Shown here one piece after another: positions 54,497 to 63,746 of a DNA stretch of 64,000 nt. This DNA comes from VXYL01 sp965199875 (GTDB taxonomy: Bacteria; Pseudomonadota; Gammaproteobacteria; Pseudomonadales; Azotimanducaceae), in the NCBI GenBank assembly GCA_965199875.1, contig OZ241346.1, forward strand, positions 2,046,001 to 2,110,000, given 5' to 3'. The notes below the pieces were generated by a model. The model was not told the origin of the DNA and ran no database searches. It worked only from the letters and a program-made list of their open reading frames with translations. The position numbers and the translations under genes are program-made. Position 1 is the stretch's first letter. Every line of letters begins with the position of its first letter.

Positions 54497-56218
54497 TCAG
54501 GACTGCCGATTGCGCTGATGTAGACCGATGTAGCCGATCACCACCCGATTCAAGTCCTGGTCCCAGTCGAAGGCGATGCGGATCGTGTTCTTGGGATCGC
54601 GGCTGCTGCCCTTGCCGATGTGGCTGGACAGCACGTAGCTCTTGCCTCCGGCGGCGGTTCGGTACCACTCGCTGTACATGCCCATCGTCGTTTCCGTCTG
54701 ATTCGGCTTGTAGGACCAGCCCGGGCACGCCTCCCGTATCAGCCGGTCGAAATCCGGGCTTGGCCCGGGGCTCGGGCGCAGGCGATGGAACTCGGTGGCA
54801 AGCCAGGCCAGCGCGTCGTAGACCTCGTCCGGCTTCTGAAACGGGCAGTTCTTGTTCGACTTGCCGTTCAGCGCGATCAGCAGCTCGTTGCCGAAGGCTT
54901 TGGCGGCATGCTCCAGGACGTCGGCGACCGTGGCGAACTCGAGCGGCGCATGGTCGTCGGTTTCCGGTCTCTTGGCGTCGCGGTATGCCTGGCGCCAGTA
55001 CTGCTCCGTCTCCCGCTGCCGCGCCAGTTCGCCCTTGAGTTCGCCGAGTTCGTCGTTGAGCTGAGCCTTCTCCAGGACCGCGCCTTCGGCCTTCGCCTGC
55101 AACTGCCCGTTCTCGGTCTTGAGCGAGTTCAGATCGGCTTGCAGCGCCTTGTTTTCGGCGTCCAGCGACTCCAGCCGCGATGCCACACCCTTGGCGTCCA
55201 TGCGGTAGGTGCCCGCGGAGTCGCGCACTTCGCTTGCCGACGGCGGCCGCGCCATCAGCTTCCGCCACTCCTTCAGCAGGCCGAAGAAGCGCTTCTCGCA
55301 CTGCGCGCGCTTCGTCGCCCGGCGTTTCTCCTTGTCCAGCGACGACGCCTGGGGGCGCACTTCCTGGTAGTCCGCCAGTATCTTCTCCATGGCCGCGGCG
55401 AGGTCCTGCGCCTCGGCAACCACCGACTGCCGCGACTCGACCTCTTCGCGCCAGGACGTCGTGTCGACGTCCAGATAGCGCAGCTCGTCGGCGAAGCGGG
55501 TGTCCATGCTGGCAATCGAATCCTGCAACGCGGTTGCGTGGCGGTTGGCAAACTCCTCCAGCTTGTCGCGGGCGAGCTGCTCGACGTACTCGGCGAAGCG
55601 CCGCGTGTCCTCCCAGTCCAGGGCGTCGCTGGGCAGCTGTTCAAGTTCTTCCAGCCAGTGTTGGAGGAGTGGCGACTCGACGAGGGGGAAGTCCGAGCAG
55701 GGCAGCCTGCCGGCCACCCAGCACAGCATCACTCGGATGTCGTCGTCCGTGTCTTGTGCGCCGTCGTCCTGCGCCATCGCCTCGCACATCCGCTGCCACT
55801 CGTCCTGCTGCCAGTCCCTCTCGAAGCCGTTTCTCTTTGCGCCGAGTTTGAGCGTTGGCAGGCCGGCCGCCCGCAGATGCGCTTCGGCGCGTGCGCGCAG
55901 CGGCGCCAGGGATGCGTCCCAGACTTTCAGCACGGCGCTGGCGAGGCGGTCGTTGCAGCTGTCCAAACTGGTCAGAATCGACGGCGCGAGCCGTTGCTTG
56001 GGCGCCTTGCTGGGGGTCTTGGGGAAGGCGTCCACGCCCTTGACCGTCGCGTCGATCGCCTGGTTCAACGTGGTGCGCAGATTCGGCGTGGCCTTTCGAC
56101 GGTAGTCCAACGCGCGTTCGACAACGCTGTCGGCGTGATCTCCCATCAGCGCGAACACCGCGCTGAGAGGCACCAGGGCGTCGCTGCCCTCTGGACTCTC
56201 TTGCTTCACGGCAGCCAC
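54497..56218 (-). CDS. Uncharacterised large coiled-coil protein with a distinct C-terminal domain
   Basis: 573 residues from GTG 56218; GTG 56209, with GGTGG in front, is as likely. I do not recognise a family. Residues about 1-240 are helical and acidic. About 240-310 and 335-405 are coiled coil (NKALQADLNSLKTENGQLQ). About 410-470 is a small globular segment (NELLIALNGKSNKNCPFQKP). The last 100 residues form an apparent beta-rich domain (ACPGWSYKPNQTE..., then GKSYVLSSHIGKGSSRDPKN, FDWDQDLNRVVIGYIGLH). A helical body plus coiled coil plus compact end domain resembles adaptor or conflict-system proteins, but this is impression only. It directly abuts the SDR stop, on the same strand. Confidence 0.8.
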   Translation of the reverse strand: MAAVKQESPEGSDALVPLSAVFALMGDHADSVVERALDYRRKATPNLRTTLNQAIDATVKGVDAFPKTPSKAPKQRLAPSILTSLDSCNDRLASAVLKVWDASLAPLRARAEAHLRAAGLPTLKLGAKRNGFERDWQQDEWQRMCEAMAQDDGAQDTDDDIRVMLCWVAGRLPCSDFPLVESPLLQHWLEELEQLPSDALDWEDTRRFAEYVEQLARDKLEEFANRHATALQDSIASMDTRFADELRYLDVDTTSWREEVESRQSVVAEAQDLAAAMEKILADYQEVRPQASSLDKEKRRATKRAQCEKRFFGLLKEWRKLMARPPSASEVRDSAGTYRMDAKGVASRLESLDAENKALQADLNSLKTENGQLQAKAEGAVLEKAQLNDELGELKGELARQRETEQYWRQAYRDAKRPETDDHAPLEFATVADVLEHAAKAFGNELLIALNGKSNKNCPFQKPDEVYDALAWLATEFHRLRPSPGPSPDFDRLIREACPGWSYKPNQTETTMGMYSEWYRTAAGGKSYVLSSHIGKGSSRDPKNTIRIAFDWDQDLNRVVIGYIGLHQRNRQS

Positions 56219-57094
56219 CTAGCCGCCGCGCATGGGATTGATGGGCGGCCAGGACTCCTTGCTGGCGAGTATCGCTTCGCCGACGTCCTGCACGTCCCAG
56301 GGGCCTTCGGCTTCGTCCTTGTGGGCAACCGGGTTCAGCTGCCAGGAGAGCAGGGAAACGCGATTGCCGGCCACCAGCCAGGTACGGCCGGTGATGTCCT
56401 TGGCGTCGTCGGTACACAGCCACACCACCGCGGGGGAGACCTTCTCCGGCGGCACGGCGTCCTTGGCCTGTTCGGGCAGAATGTCGTCCGTCAGCCGGGA
56501 CAGCGCCGTGGGCGCCAGGATGTTGACGGTGATGCCGTAGCGAGCGCCTTCCAGATACAGGCAGCGGGCGAAGCCGGCGATGCCGGCTTTGGCGGCGCCG
56601 TAGTTGGTCTGGCCGAAGTTGCCGAGCAGCCCGGACGTGGAACTGGTGACGACGATGCGACCGCCCGTGGCTTGTTCCAGCATCTGGTCGTAGGCGGCCT
56701 TGGCGGTGTAGTAGGTGCCGCGCAGGTGTACGTCGTTGACCACCTCCCACATCTCGTCGGTCATGTTCTTGAACGACTTGTCGCGCAGGATGCCGGCGTT
56801 GCAGATGCAGATGTCCAGCTTGCCGAAGTTGTCCACCGCGGCCTGCACCATGCCCTGGGCGTCGTCCTTGCTGCTCACCGAGCCGTAGTTCGCCACCGCC
56901 TGGCCCCCGGTGGCTTGTATTTCCGCCACCACGCTGTCGGCCATCGAAGTGCCCGCCCCTGTGCCGTCGCGAGCGCCGCCGAGGTCGTTCACCACCACCG
57001 CCGCGCCCTCCGCCGCCAGCAGCAGCGCGTGGGTTCGGCCCAAGCCGCCGCCGGCACCGGTCACCAACGCCACCTTCCCTTCCAACATCCCCAT
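56219..57094 (-). CDS. Short-chain dehydrogenase (MFE-2/hydroxyacyl-CoA type)
   Basis: 291 residues. NADP/NAD motif VTGAGGGLGRTHA, NDLGG, catalytic Ser in TSSTSG, and Y-x-x-x-K in YGAAKAG. The longer C-terminal end (WQLNPVAHKDEAEGPWDVQDV) and NDLGGxRDG are typical of the (3R)-hydroxyacyl-CoA dehydrogenase part of peroxisomal multifunctional enzyme 2. Likely works on a fatty acyl-CoA. ATG follows AAGGAGATGATCG. Confidence 0.92.
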   Translation of the reverse strand: MGMLEGKVALVTGAGGGLGRTHALLLAAEGAAVVVNDLGGARDGTGAGTSMADSVVAEIQATGGQAVANYGSVSSKDDAQGMVQAAVDNFGKLDICICNAGILRDKSFKNMTDEMWEVVNDVHLRGTYYTAKAAYDQMLEQATGGRIVVTSSTSGLLGNFGQTNYGAAKAGIAGFARCLYLEGARYGITVNILAPTALSRLTDDILPEQAKDAVPPEKVSPAVVWLCTDDAKDITGRTWLVAGNRVSLLSWQLNPVAHKDEAEGPWDVQDVGEAILASKESWPPINPMRGG

Positions 57095-57197
57095 CGATCA
57101 TCTCCTTCGAGGAACCGTCAAGTTCGCACAGTCTATTGCGCCCAAGCCTAAACGCAAATCCTGCATCGCCAGCCAAGATGACGGCGCGGGGCGGCCG

Positions 57198-58487
57198 TCA
57201 CGTTTCTTCCTGGGCCGGATCCGCCGGCGTGAGCGTCCGCGTCACCCGCATCAGCATGGCGAGCGCCAGCAGCAGCACCGCGGCGCCCACCAGCAGGGCG
57301 AAGGACTCCAGCCTCAGCAGCGTGTAGAGCACGCCGTAGAGCACCGCCAGAACCACCACCGCCAGCAGCGTCAGCCGCCCATCGCCGGTGGAACCGTGCG
57401 CGTACCAGCCGATCATGCCGGTGAGCAGCGCCGCCGCCAGCACGTAGCCAGCCAGGAACCCGATGTGCTCCGCAAGCGCCAGCAAGGTCAGGAAAAAGAG
57501 CACCAGCCCCACCCCCGCAACGGCGTACTGGACGACGTGGAAGCGCCGCCCGGTCGCCAACTCCAGGCACAGCACGCTGACCAGGGTCAGCACCACGAAC
57601 AGCACGCCGTACTTGACGCTGCGCTCGACGAAACGGTACAGCGTGACCAGCTCGACCACGCGGAAGCCCAGGTCCTTGTCGGCGAAGACGTCCTCCCTTT
57701 CGGTCAGCCGGACGGTCTGCGCAAAGCCCCGCGCCAGGTCGAAGGTCGTCCAGGAGGCGCTGAAGCCAGCGTCGTGGATGTCGCGCTGGTCCGGCGAAAA
57801 GCGCCCGTCGAAACTCGGATGCGGCCAGCTGGACGTCATGTCGATCCGCGAGCGGTCGCCCACCGGCACGGCGGAAATGCGCTTGCTGCCCCGTAGCGCG
57901 ATGGTCAGCGAGAAATCTCCGCCGGCCGCTGCTCCGGCCAGCGCGCCATGCAGTCCCGGCGCCAGCGCGCCGGCCGACAGCGCGCTCAGCTTCACCTCCG
58001 TGTCGGCGAGTTGAAAGCGCGCTTCGCGCAGGCCGCGCGGATCCGACAAGCCGACGACCACCGCCGCACGGTCCAGGCGCAGCCTGCCGAACTGCGCCTG
58101 CAGCGCCTCGGCGTCGAAGGGCGCGAAGCTGCCGGTGGCGGTGACGTCGATGTCGAACACCGGGGTCTCGAAAATGCCAAGCCGCCGCAGCTGGTGGCGG
58201 CTGTCCAGGCGCATCTCCAGGTTCACCGGCATCATGGCGACGTACTCGTCGCGATCGGCGTTGGCGTCGCTGGCCTCGATGGGGACGAGCAGCACCGGTC
58301 CAGCGATGCGCTGTTCCTCTCCCCAGGTGCGAACGATGCTGGCGACGGCTTCGTCGTAGTATTGTCGGCGTTCGTCCACCACGCAGCTGACCAGCCCCAA
58401 GGGCACCATCAAGGCGGCCATCACCCCGGCGACGACGACGAAGCGCAGGGATGTCAAGAGGCTTGGCGCGTCAAAGTTGACTTTCAT
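57198..58487 (-). CDS. CreD/Cet-family inner membrane protein
   Basis: 429 residues. One N-terminal membrane helix (about 15-36), a large periplasmic domain with repeated beta strands (about 37-285), then five or six C-terminal helices. RIAGPVLLVP and FVERSVKYGVLFVVLTLVS are hallmark CreD segments. CreD is induced by the CreBC two-component system and affects colicin tolerance and envelope properties in enterics. No creBC genes are in this window. Divergent from the kinase gene. Confidence 0.9.
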   Translation of the reverse strand: MKVNFDAPSLLTSLRFVVVAGVMAALMVPLGLVSCVVDERRQYYDEAVASIVRTWGEEQRIAGPVLLVPIEASDANADRDEYVAMMPVNLEMRLDSRHQLRRLGIFETPVFDIDVTATGSFAPFDAEALQAQFGRLRLDRAAVVVGLSDPRGLREARFQLADTEVKLSALSAGALAPGLHGALAGAAAGGDFSLTIALRGSKRISAVPVGDRSRIDMTSSWPHPSFDGRFSPDQRDIHDAGFSASWTTFDLARGFAQTVRLTEREDVFADKDLGFRVVELVTLYRFVERSVKYGVLFVVLTLVSVLCLELATGRRFHVVQYAVAGVGLVLFFLTLLALAEHIGFLAGYVLAAALLTGMIGWYAHGSTGDGRLTLLAVVVLAVLYGVLYTLLRLESFALLVGAAVLLLALAMLMRVTRTLTPADPAQEET

Positions 58488-58563
58488 GGTGCGGGCCTCC
58501 TTGGATGGCTGGTTGCAGCGCGACTACCCTAAAGCCCAAACCGCACGAAACATCGTTGGAACC

Positions 58564-59649
58564 ATGCAGAAAGAGAGTAAAACAACCGCAAACGAAGCAC
58601 CAACGCTGCTGGTCACCGCCGACGACCGCACCGGCGCCTTGGAAACCGGCGGCGCTTGCGCCGAGCTGGGCTTCGAGGTGCGCCTCGTCGCCGCGCCCAC
58701 GGGCCGCGACGACTGCGCGGTCATCGACTTGAACAGCCGCCACTGCGAGCCAGGCGCGGCGATGCGCCGCATGGCCGTCGCGGCAAGCCATCCAGCGCGT
58801 TTTCGCTGCCACAAGATGGATTCCGGGCTGCGTGGGAACTGGGCCTACGAGGTGGCGGCGCTGGTCGCCACGGGACGCCGCATCGGTGTCTTGGCCAGTT
58901 TCCCGGATGCCGGCCGACGGTGCATCGACGGCACCGTGTTCATCGAGGACTTGGCCGTGGCCGACAGCGCGTTCGGGCGCGATCCGCGCAATCGGCTGCT
59001 CTCCAGCCGTCCCGCCGACTACCTGCAAGCCGCCGGCTGCGCCAGGGCGCTGGCCAGGGAGGAAGTCGTCGTGCTCGACGCCGCCGACAACGCCGAGTTG
59101 CAGGCCGCGGCGCGCCGCTGCCGGGAGGAAGAACGCATGCTCGTCGGCACCACCGGCGGCATCGGCGCCTTCGTGGCCACTCTGCGCGAACCGACTGCCC
59201 CGGCAACCCGCCCGGCGTTGCCGCGCCCGGCGTTGATCGTCTGCGGCAGCCTGCATCCCTTGAGCCGCCAGCAAGTCAGCCTGCTCGACGGCTGCAAGGC
59301 GATGCCGGACCAGCAGCTGGCGGCTTTGGCGGCCTTGGCCAAGGGCGAGGACGTGGTGCTCACCACGCCGGATGTCGCAACGACGCTGACCGATGACGAC
59401 GCCGAAGCCATGGCCGCAAAGCTGGCGGCGACGGCCTGGCACTGGCTGCGCGCGTCCGCCGCGCCGACGCTGGTGATCGTCGGCGGCGACACCGCGGCGG
59501 CGATCCTCGGCGATCGTCAGCTGCGCATCCACGGCAACGTCGACGTCGGCGTGCCGGTCGCCTCCTTGCTCGAAGGCGGGCTGACCGTCGTCACCAAGGG
59601 CGGCGGCATCGGTGCGCCGACGACCTTGAAGACGATGCTCGCGGCCTGA
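58564..59649 (+). CDS. Four-carbon acid sugar kinase family protein (DUF1537)
   Basis: 361 residues. The N-terminal domain opens LLVTADDRTGALETGG (usual ADDLTGA) and includes KMDSGLRGNWAYE. The nucleotide-binding C-terminal domain has VIVGGDTAAAIL and VVTKGGGIGAP (K-x-G-x-x-G). The family phosphorylates C3 or C4 of four-carbon sugar acids such as D-threonate and erythronate. No aldolase, dehydrogenase or isomerase partner is nearby, and it is shorter than usual (about 420). ATG 58564 has a weak site. Confidence 0.88.
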   Translation: MQKESKTTANEAPTLLVTADDRTGALETGGACAELGFEVRLVAAPTGRDDCAVIDLNSRHCEPGAAMRRMAVAASHPARFRCHKMDSGLRGNWAYEVAALVATGRRIGVLASFPDAGRRCIDGTVFIEDLAVADSAFGRDPRNRLLSSRPADYLQAAGCARALAREEVVVLDAADNAELQAAARRCREEERMLVGTTGGIGAFVATLREPTAPATRPALPRPALIVCGSLHPLSRQQVSLLDGCKAMPDQQLAALAALAKGEDVVLTTPDVATTLTDDDAEAMAAKLAATAWHWLRASAAPTLVIVGGDTAAAILGDRQLRIHGNVDVGVPVASLLEGGLTVVTKGGGIGAPTTLKTMLAA

Positions 59650-59823
59650 TCGGCTTGGCCGCTCGCAGAGTCTTGAGGTGCCGTGGCGGGGCCAAGAAAA
59701 GTAGCCGTTAGCCGCGGTCTCGCGTGGCTGAATTCGCACAAAAACAAAGGGCGATGGCGTACATCATGTCGGTTCGCTCCCGGCTAATGTTGCTGTTCTT
59801 GCAGCCACTTGGGAGCAACGGCC

Positions 59824-60915
59824 ATGAAGGCGCATCTTCGCTTGACCGCCGACGAATTGACGCAATTGCTGGAACGCGAGCTGTCCGCCGGCCACGTCGA
59901 CGAGAACGGCTGGACCGACCTGCACTACCTCGCGGTTCTGGATCTGCCGAAGCAAGCACGGTGCCTGCTGCGTCTTGGCGCTGCCGTCGATGCGCGGCTG
60001 AAGGCCGACGGCGAACAACTCGACGGCACCGTCCTGAAGGTGCTGCGTCGGGCCGGGTTGACGTTCAGAACCTGGGAGCGGGAAGGCGACCAGCCGCTGC
60101 ACCTTGCCACGTGGTCGAACTCCGTGGCGACCGTCGAGACGCTGATCGAGCTCGGCGCCGAGGTGCATGGGCGCATCCGCAGCGGCTCGACGGCGCTGCA
60201 CGTGGCGGCGCGCTTCGACGCCGAGGCGAGCGCCAGAGCGCTGCTGCGTCACGGCGCCGAGGTGGGCGATCGGGACGAACGCGGCTGGACTCCGCTGCAC
60301 GCCGCGGTGCGCAACGACGCCTATTCCACGGCGCGGTTGCTGCTCGACGAGGGTGCGCCGGTGAACGCGCACGGCGAACGCGGCCTCACGCCGCTGCACT
60401 TTGCGGTCATCGGCGATGCGCCGAACGTGCGCGACACGCCACGCTTCGCGCGGCTGCTGCTCGACCACGGCGCCCATGTCAATACCGTGTCCACCGACGA
60501 GTTTCGCATCACGCCCCTCGACCTCGCCGAAACGCTGGAAATGCCCATCACCGCGGCGCTGCTGCGGCGTCATGGCGGCGACGTCACCATGGACGAAAAG
60601 CACGAACTGGTCGGCGTGGTCAAGCGACCGCTAGGGTCGGTAGCGTATCAGTTTGAAATGCTGGCACAGGTATTGCTTGTGCGGTCGTTGCCGAGGCTTG
60701 CCGCCACGCCCGCTGGAGTGCGCGTCTACGCGAGGAACGCCTTGATCAGCCTGATGCCGAAGTCCGACATGGTGACGGCGGTTCCTAGCCAGCCGATGAC
60801 TTCGCGGAGCTTGTCCATTGGCGCGACTTGCACGGCGGCCTTGAGCCGCTCGGCATCCTCGGGCGACTGCTGCACGGCGGGATTGTCGATCAGCACGAAG
60901 ATGACCTCGACATAG
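59824..60915 (+). CDS. Ankyrin-repeat protein with suspect C-terminal extension
   Basis: 363 residues. From about residue 30 to 260 there are about six ankyrin repeats (GWTDLHYLAVLDLPKQARCLL, STALHVAARFDAEASARALL, GWTPLHAAVRNDAYSTARLLL, GLTPLHFAV). Cytoplasmic, probably a protein-binding scaffold. The final 95 residues lose all ankyrin character and become Ser/Thr-rich, and the last 190 bp run opposite a real minus-strand gene. The likely native end is near 60630; the extension may be a read-through after loss of a stop. ATG 59824 follows GGGAGC. Confidence 0.85.
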   Translation: MKAHLRLTADELTQLLERELSAGHVDENGWTDLHYLAVLDLPKQARCLLRLGAAVDARLKADGEQLDGTVLKVLRRAGLTFRTWEREGDQPLHLATWSNSVATVETLIELGAEVHGRIRSGSTALHVAARFDAEASARALLRHGAEVGDRDERGWTPLHAAVRNDAYSTARLLLDEGAPVNAHGERGLTPLHFAVIGDAPNVRDTPRFARLLLDHGAHVNTVSTDEFRITPLDLAETLEMPITAALLRRHGGDVTMDEKHELVGVVKRPLGSVAYQFEMLAQVLLVRSLPRLAATPAGVRVYARNALISLMPKSDMVTAVPSQPMTSRSLSIGATCTAALSRSASSGDCCTAGLSISTKMTST

Positions 60916-61172
60916 ACCTGCCGCTCGACTCCGCCGCCTTTGTCGCCTTCGACCTCCGCCAGCGCTTCGCGACCGGCTTCCGTGATGTACAAGGCGGCGT
61001 AGTGCGGCAGGCGGCTGCCGTAGTGCATCCTGGGTTTGCTGCCGGAATCGACGAAGCCCCCGTTGTAGAGCCGATCCACGGCCACCAATTCTTGGTGGCT
61101 TTCCGGAGAATACGCACGAGGGTTCGCCATCGCTTTCCGCAGAACGTCCAGTTCGACCTTCGTGAAACTCAT
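60726..61172 (-). CDS. Small winged-helix-like protein of unknown function
   Basis: 148 residues from ATG 61172 (GGAG upstream). Residues about 5-75 look like a winged helix (VDRLYNGGFVDS... YITEAGREALAE). A Gly-rich hinge follows, then a C-terminal domain (VYVEVIFVLIDNPAV...MDKLREVIGWLGTAVTMSDFGIRLIKAFLA) with an amphipathic helical end. I do not recognise it. Converges on the ankyrin gene with a 190-bp overlap. Confidence 0.7.
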   Translation of the reverse strand: MSFTKVELDVLRKAMANPRAYSPESHQELVAVDRLYNGGFVDSGSKPRMHYGSRLPHYAALYITEAGREALAEVEGDKGGGVERQVYVEVIFVLIDNPAVQQSPEDAERLKAAVQVAPMDKLREVIGWLGTAVTMSDFGIRLIKAFLA

Positions 61173-62177
61173 GCTGCACTCCGCGTTGGTGCCCGATCGG
61201 GCGGCCCGTCGATCAGCCGCTCTTGTAGCTGTTGCAACAGTGTACAACCCTAACCTCAGTTTGATGCTGGGCACTACTGCAGCGACTTGGCCACCCCAAC
61301 GGTCGACGCGCGTCATCGGCGCGGATTTGCCGGTTGCGCGACAGCGGGACGCTGCAACGAAGCGGATGGCTTGGCGGCAACGGCGCCGGTCAGCCGCCCC
61401 ATCGCTGTTCGCCGGACTGGGAAGCCGGGCGTCGATATCACGCTTCTACGTTTGGAACGGCGGCACGGTGTCCGCCAAAACACGCCTAGCATACGCTTCC
61501 GACGGGTCGCGACCAGACGATCTTCACCGTGAGCATCGGTCATCGAAACCCCATGCGAACTTATGTTAGTAAACGCTCACTTTGTCCTAGATGTTGCCAT
61601 AACAGCACCGATGACTGTAGGTGGGTGGCGGACGGCAAGCCGAAGACGGAGACCGAACTGGACAATTCTGGATCAACCTCTGGATAATAAGACAGGCTCT
61701 ATGCAAACTGTGTTGATGTCGGTAATAATTCTTGGTTGTTATCGTGTCTTTAGGCAGAGGGACACCGAGCATGGCGCTTGCAACGCATAATCCTGAGCGT
61801 GCGGCACCTGCCGGTTAGGGGGGCAAGGGTGCGAACCAAGCTTCGGGTTGGGAATCGAACTTCGACCAAGGAGGGAGACCGTCAAATCGGCGCGTCAGCA
61901 GGTGACCGCCGTGCCGACTTCGTGCGCTGAGTGCCAAGGATGGCCGTAAAAGCGAGCTGCGTTCATCGTTCGGGCCGTTGGTCCCGCCGTGCTTGCTGCT
62001 TGGTTCCAATACGCCACCGTAGCCCGCCGTGTCCGGCCATGCTGTTGATTCGGCCAGCGTCACCCGTGGCACTCGCGTCCATGGCGGTACATGATAATGT
62101 GGCCTCTTTTCATCGAACCACAGCGAATTCCATCGAACCTGAGCCTTAACTTGGCAAAACAGGGAAGCGAGGACAAA
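61173..62177. other. About 1 kb without a credible gene
   Basis: Base composition changes: 61560-61800 is clearly more AT-rich than the rest of the window. No gene, tRNA or long repeat is seen. One minus-strand frame stays open across about 61815-62501 but its composition, and its overlap with the better-supported gene at 62178, argue against it. The right end supplies the leader of the membrane-protein cluster. Confidence 0.6.
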
Positions 62178-63092
62178 ATGCGTGACGACACCTTTTGGTG
62201 GGTGGACGCCTTTGCGGGGGCGGTTGCAACTGCTGGTCAAATGGTCGTGCGGATTGCAGAGCGTAAGGGGAGTTGCGGACTGCGCTCCGTCACGATCATG
62301 GTGGCGCTGGTTGCGTTGCCCACTTCCGCCCAGGTTGTCCACGGCGACTCCAACCACGTTGGCATGCTGCTTGTAGTCATCCTCTTGGTCGGAGGCCCTG
62401 CGCTGTCGGGTCTGGCTGCGGACGCTATTGTTCGTCTTGGCGTTCGTCTTCGTAGCAAGGCAACCCCTCTTGGAGCGTCCATACCACCCATCTTGGCGCA
62501 CTGGGCAAATCGGGTTTCTAAGTTCAAGATGGCGAACATCACTACCATCGCCGTACCACTCGTCAACGAGTGCAAACCTCGAGGGGGTACGATACGACTA
62601 GTCGGAGGTGATGGCTCATACTTTATAGGGGACAACCAAGACAAGCTGCGAAGTGCCTTGCGCAAGTGGATCGTCGAGGACGACATGAAGGTGCAGTACC
62701 TGTTGGTGCGACCTGGAACTGGCATCGTCAAGGCGATGAAAAAGTTCTCGGAGACGGACTTGAATGGGAAAGGCCACATGCTAAGCGTCTTTGCGCTTGA
62801 GGACACTGTGGACCTGCCCGACGACCCCAAGCGTCTGGCAGACTTCCTCGTCACCTATCACCCGAACCTGATTAGCTGGCCAGGCGATGGCGAGAGCACG
62901 AACAGAGCCATGTGGCTCGAAGGAAAGCATTTGCCTGGTAAGGACGTTTCCCACGACAACCGATGGGTTCCCCCTCGCTCGATGTCATATCCCGTCTCAA
63001 GGAGTATCGGCGGCTCGGCAACGTGGGAGGATACCTTCCTCCATTGGGATAAAGCACTTGACAACCTCCAACAATACATGGTCTTGCAATGA
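62178..63092 (+). CDS. Membrane protein with two helices and an unrecognised soluble domain
   Basis: 304 residues. ATG 62178 has GAGG 6 bp upstream. Two membrane helices (about 37-54 and 61-85) are followed by a cytoplasmic domain of about 200 residues with strands TTIAVPLVN and RLVGGDGSYFIGDN, helix DKLRSALRKWI, KVQYLLVRPG, and a late conserved-looking NRAMWLEGKHLPG...DNRWVPP. No family is recognised. Less GC-rich and different codon use from the neighbourhood suggests acquisition. Its stop overlaps the next start (ATGA). Confidence 0.8.
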   Translation: MRDDTFWWVDAFAGAVATAGQMVVRIAERKGSCGLRSVTIMVALVALPTSAQVVHGDSNHVGMLLVVILLVGGPALSGLAADAIVRLGVRLRSKATPLGASIPPILAHWANRVSKFKMANITTIAVPLVNECKPRGGTIRLVGGDGSYFIGDNQDKLRSALRKWIVEDDMKVQYLLVRPGTGIVKAMKKFSETDLNGKGHMLSVFALEDTVDLPDDPKRLADFLVTYHPNLISWPGDGESTNRAMWLEGKHLPGKDVSHDNRWVPPRSMSYPVSRSIGGSATWEDTFLHWDKALDNLQQYMVLQ

Positions 63093-63229
63093 CGGAATCC
63101 GTCATCTACGCGTTGTCCCACGCCGCGTTCGGGGCCATCGCCTTAGCAGCAATGGGATATGTGGTCCTGCTGGCTGGGAAATTGGAGGGCGCGATCTCAG
63201 AGCGGAAGCCGACACCCAACCCGGCGTAG
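63089..63229 (+). CDS. 46-residue single-pass membrane protein
   Basis: Starts ATG 63089, overlapping the previous stop by 4 bp, and ends at TAG 63227-63229. One hydrophobic helix (about 10-32, HAAFGAIALAAMGYVVLLAG) then a polar tail (SERKPTPNPA). Coupled translation and the compact layout support a real gene. Alternatively it is the N-terminal part of the following frame, split by one frameshift. Confidence 0.6.
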   Translation: MTESVIYALSHAAFGAIALAAMGYVVLLAGKLEGAISERKPTPNPA

Positions 63230-63282
63230 TAAAGGACATTAAGGCAGATGGTGGTGCTGCCGGCGCTCTGGGTTACGTCTAT

Positions 63283-63555
63283 GTGTACGACGACAAAGAC
63301 GCGATAAAGCTGAGCGCTCAACTTCACTCGATGCGCAGGCGACTTCCTTTCGCATACATTGGGTTTCTCTCGCTGCATAGCAATAATTTGCGGACTTTCG
63401 TCGGCATTGAAGACCTAGCGGTCGTCAGGAACGCCGTCACCTTGCTAGAGCTACCGGAAGCCGTCCTAGCCTCATTCGGATTCACACTGTATGTCGTTGT
63501 CGAGTTGTGGCTGAGAACTCGCACATACTTAAATCTACTGAGTCGGGGCAGATGA
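63283..63555 (+). CDS. Probable third membrane-cluster protein, start uncertain
   Basis: The frame that ends at 63555 has good coding character from about 63225 on (VVKDIKADGGAAGALGYVYVYDDKDAI), through SMRRRLPFAYIGFLSLHSNN and a C-terminal hydrophobic helix (LASFGFTLYVVVELWL). There is no ATG near its beginning; the first usable in-frame start is GTG 63283, given here, which would cut about 20 plausible residues. The 46-residue gene ends close by in another frame, so one frameshift would join the two into a single protein. Confidence 0.5.
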   Translation: MYDDKDAIKLSAQLHSMRRRLPFAYIGFLSLHSNNLRTFVGIEDLAVVRNAVTLLELPEAVLASFGFTLYVVVELWLRTRTYLNLLSRGR

Positions 63556-63746
63556 CCGTCAACGTGGGGCGCACTCTCTTGGTATTGCCTAACGGCCCGT
63601 CTCCCGGTCGCCCGTAGTCTTGAACGTCGGTCTCTCCCGACCGTCACACCACTAGGCAGGTGTCGCGGGCGCTGGGCCGAGGCGAGCGCCAGGCGACGCA
63701 GTGTACCGCGATTCCCCCTAAGTTGAACGCTTCTTTGTAGGGGCCG

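Noticed and set aside
61815..62501. Minus-strand open frame of about 228 codons
   Set aside because: It overlaps the start and membrane helices of the better-supported gene at 62178, has atypical composition and no domain.
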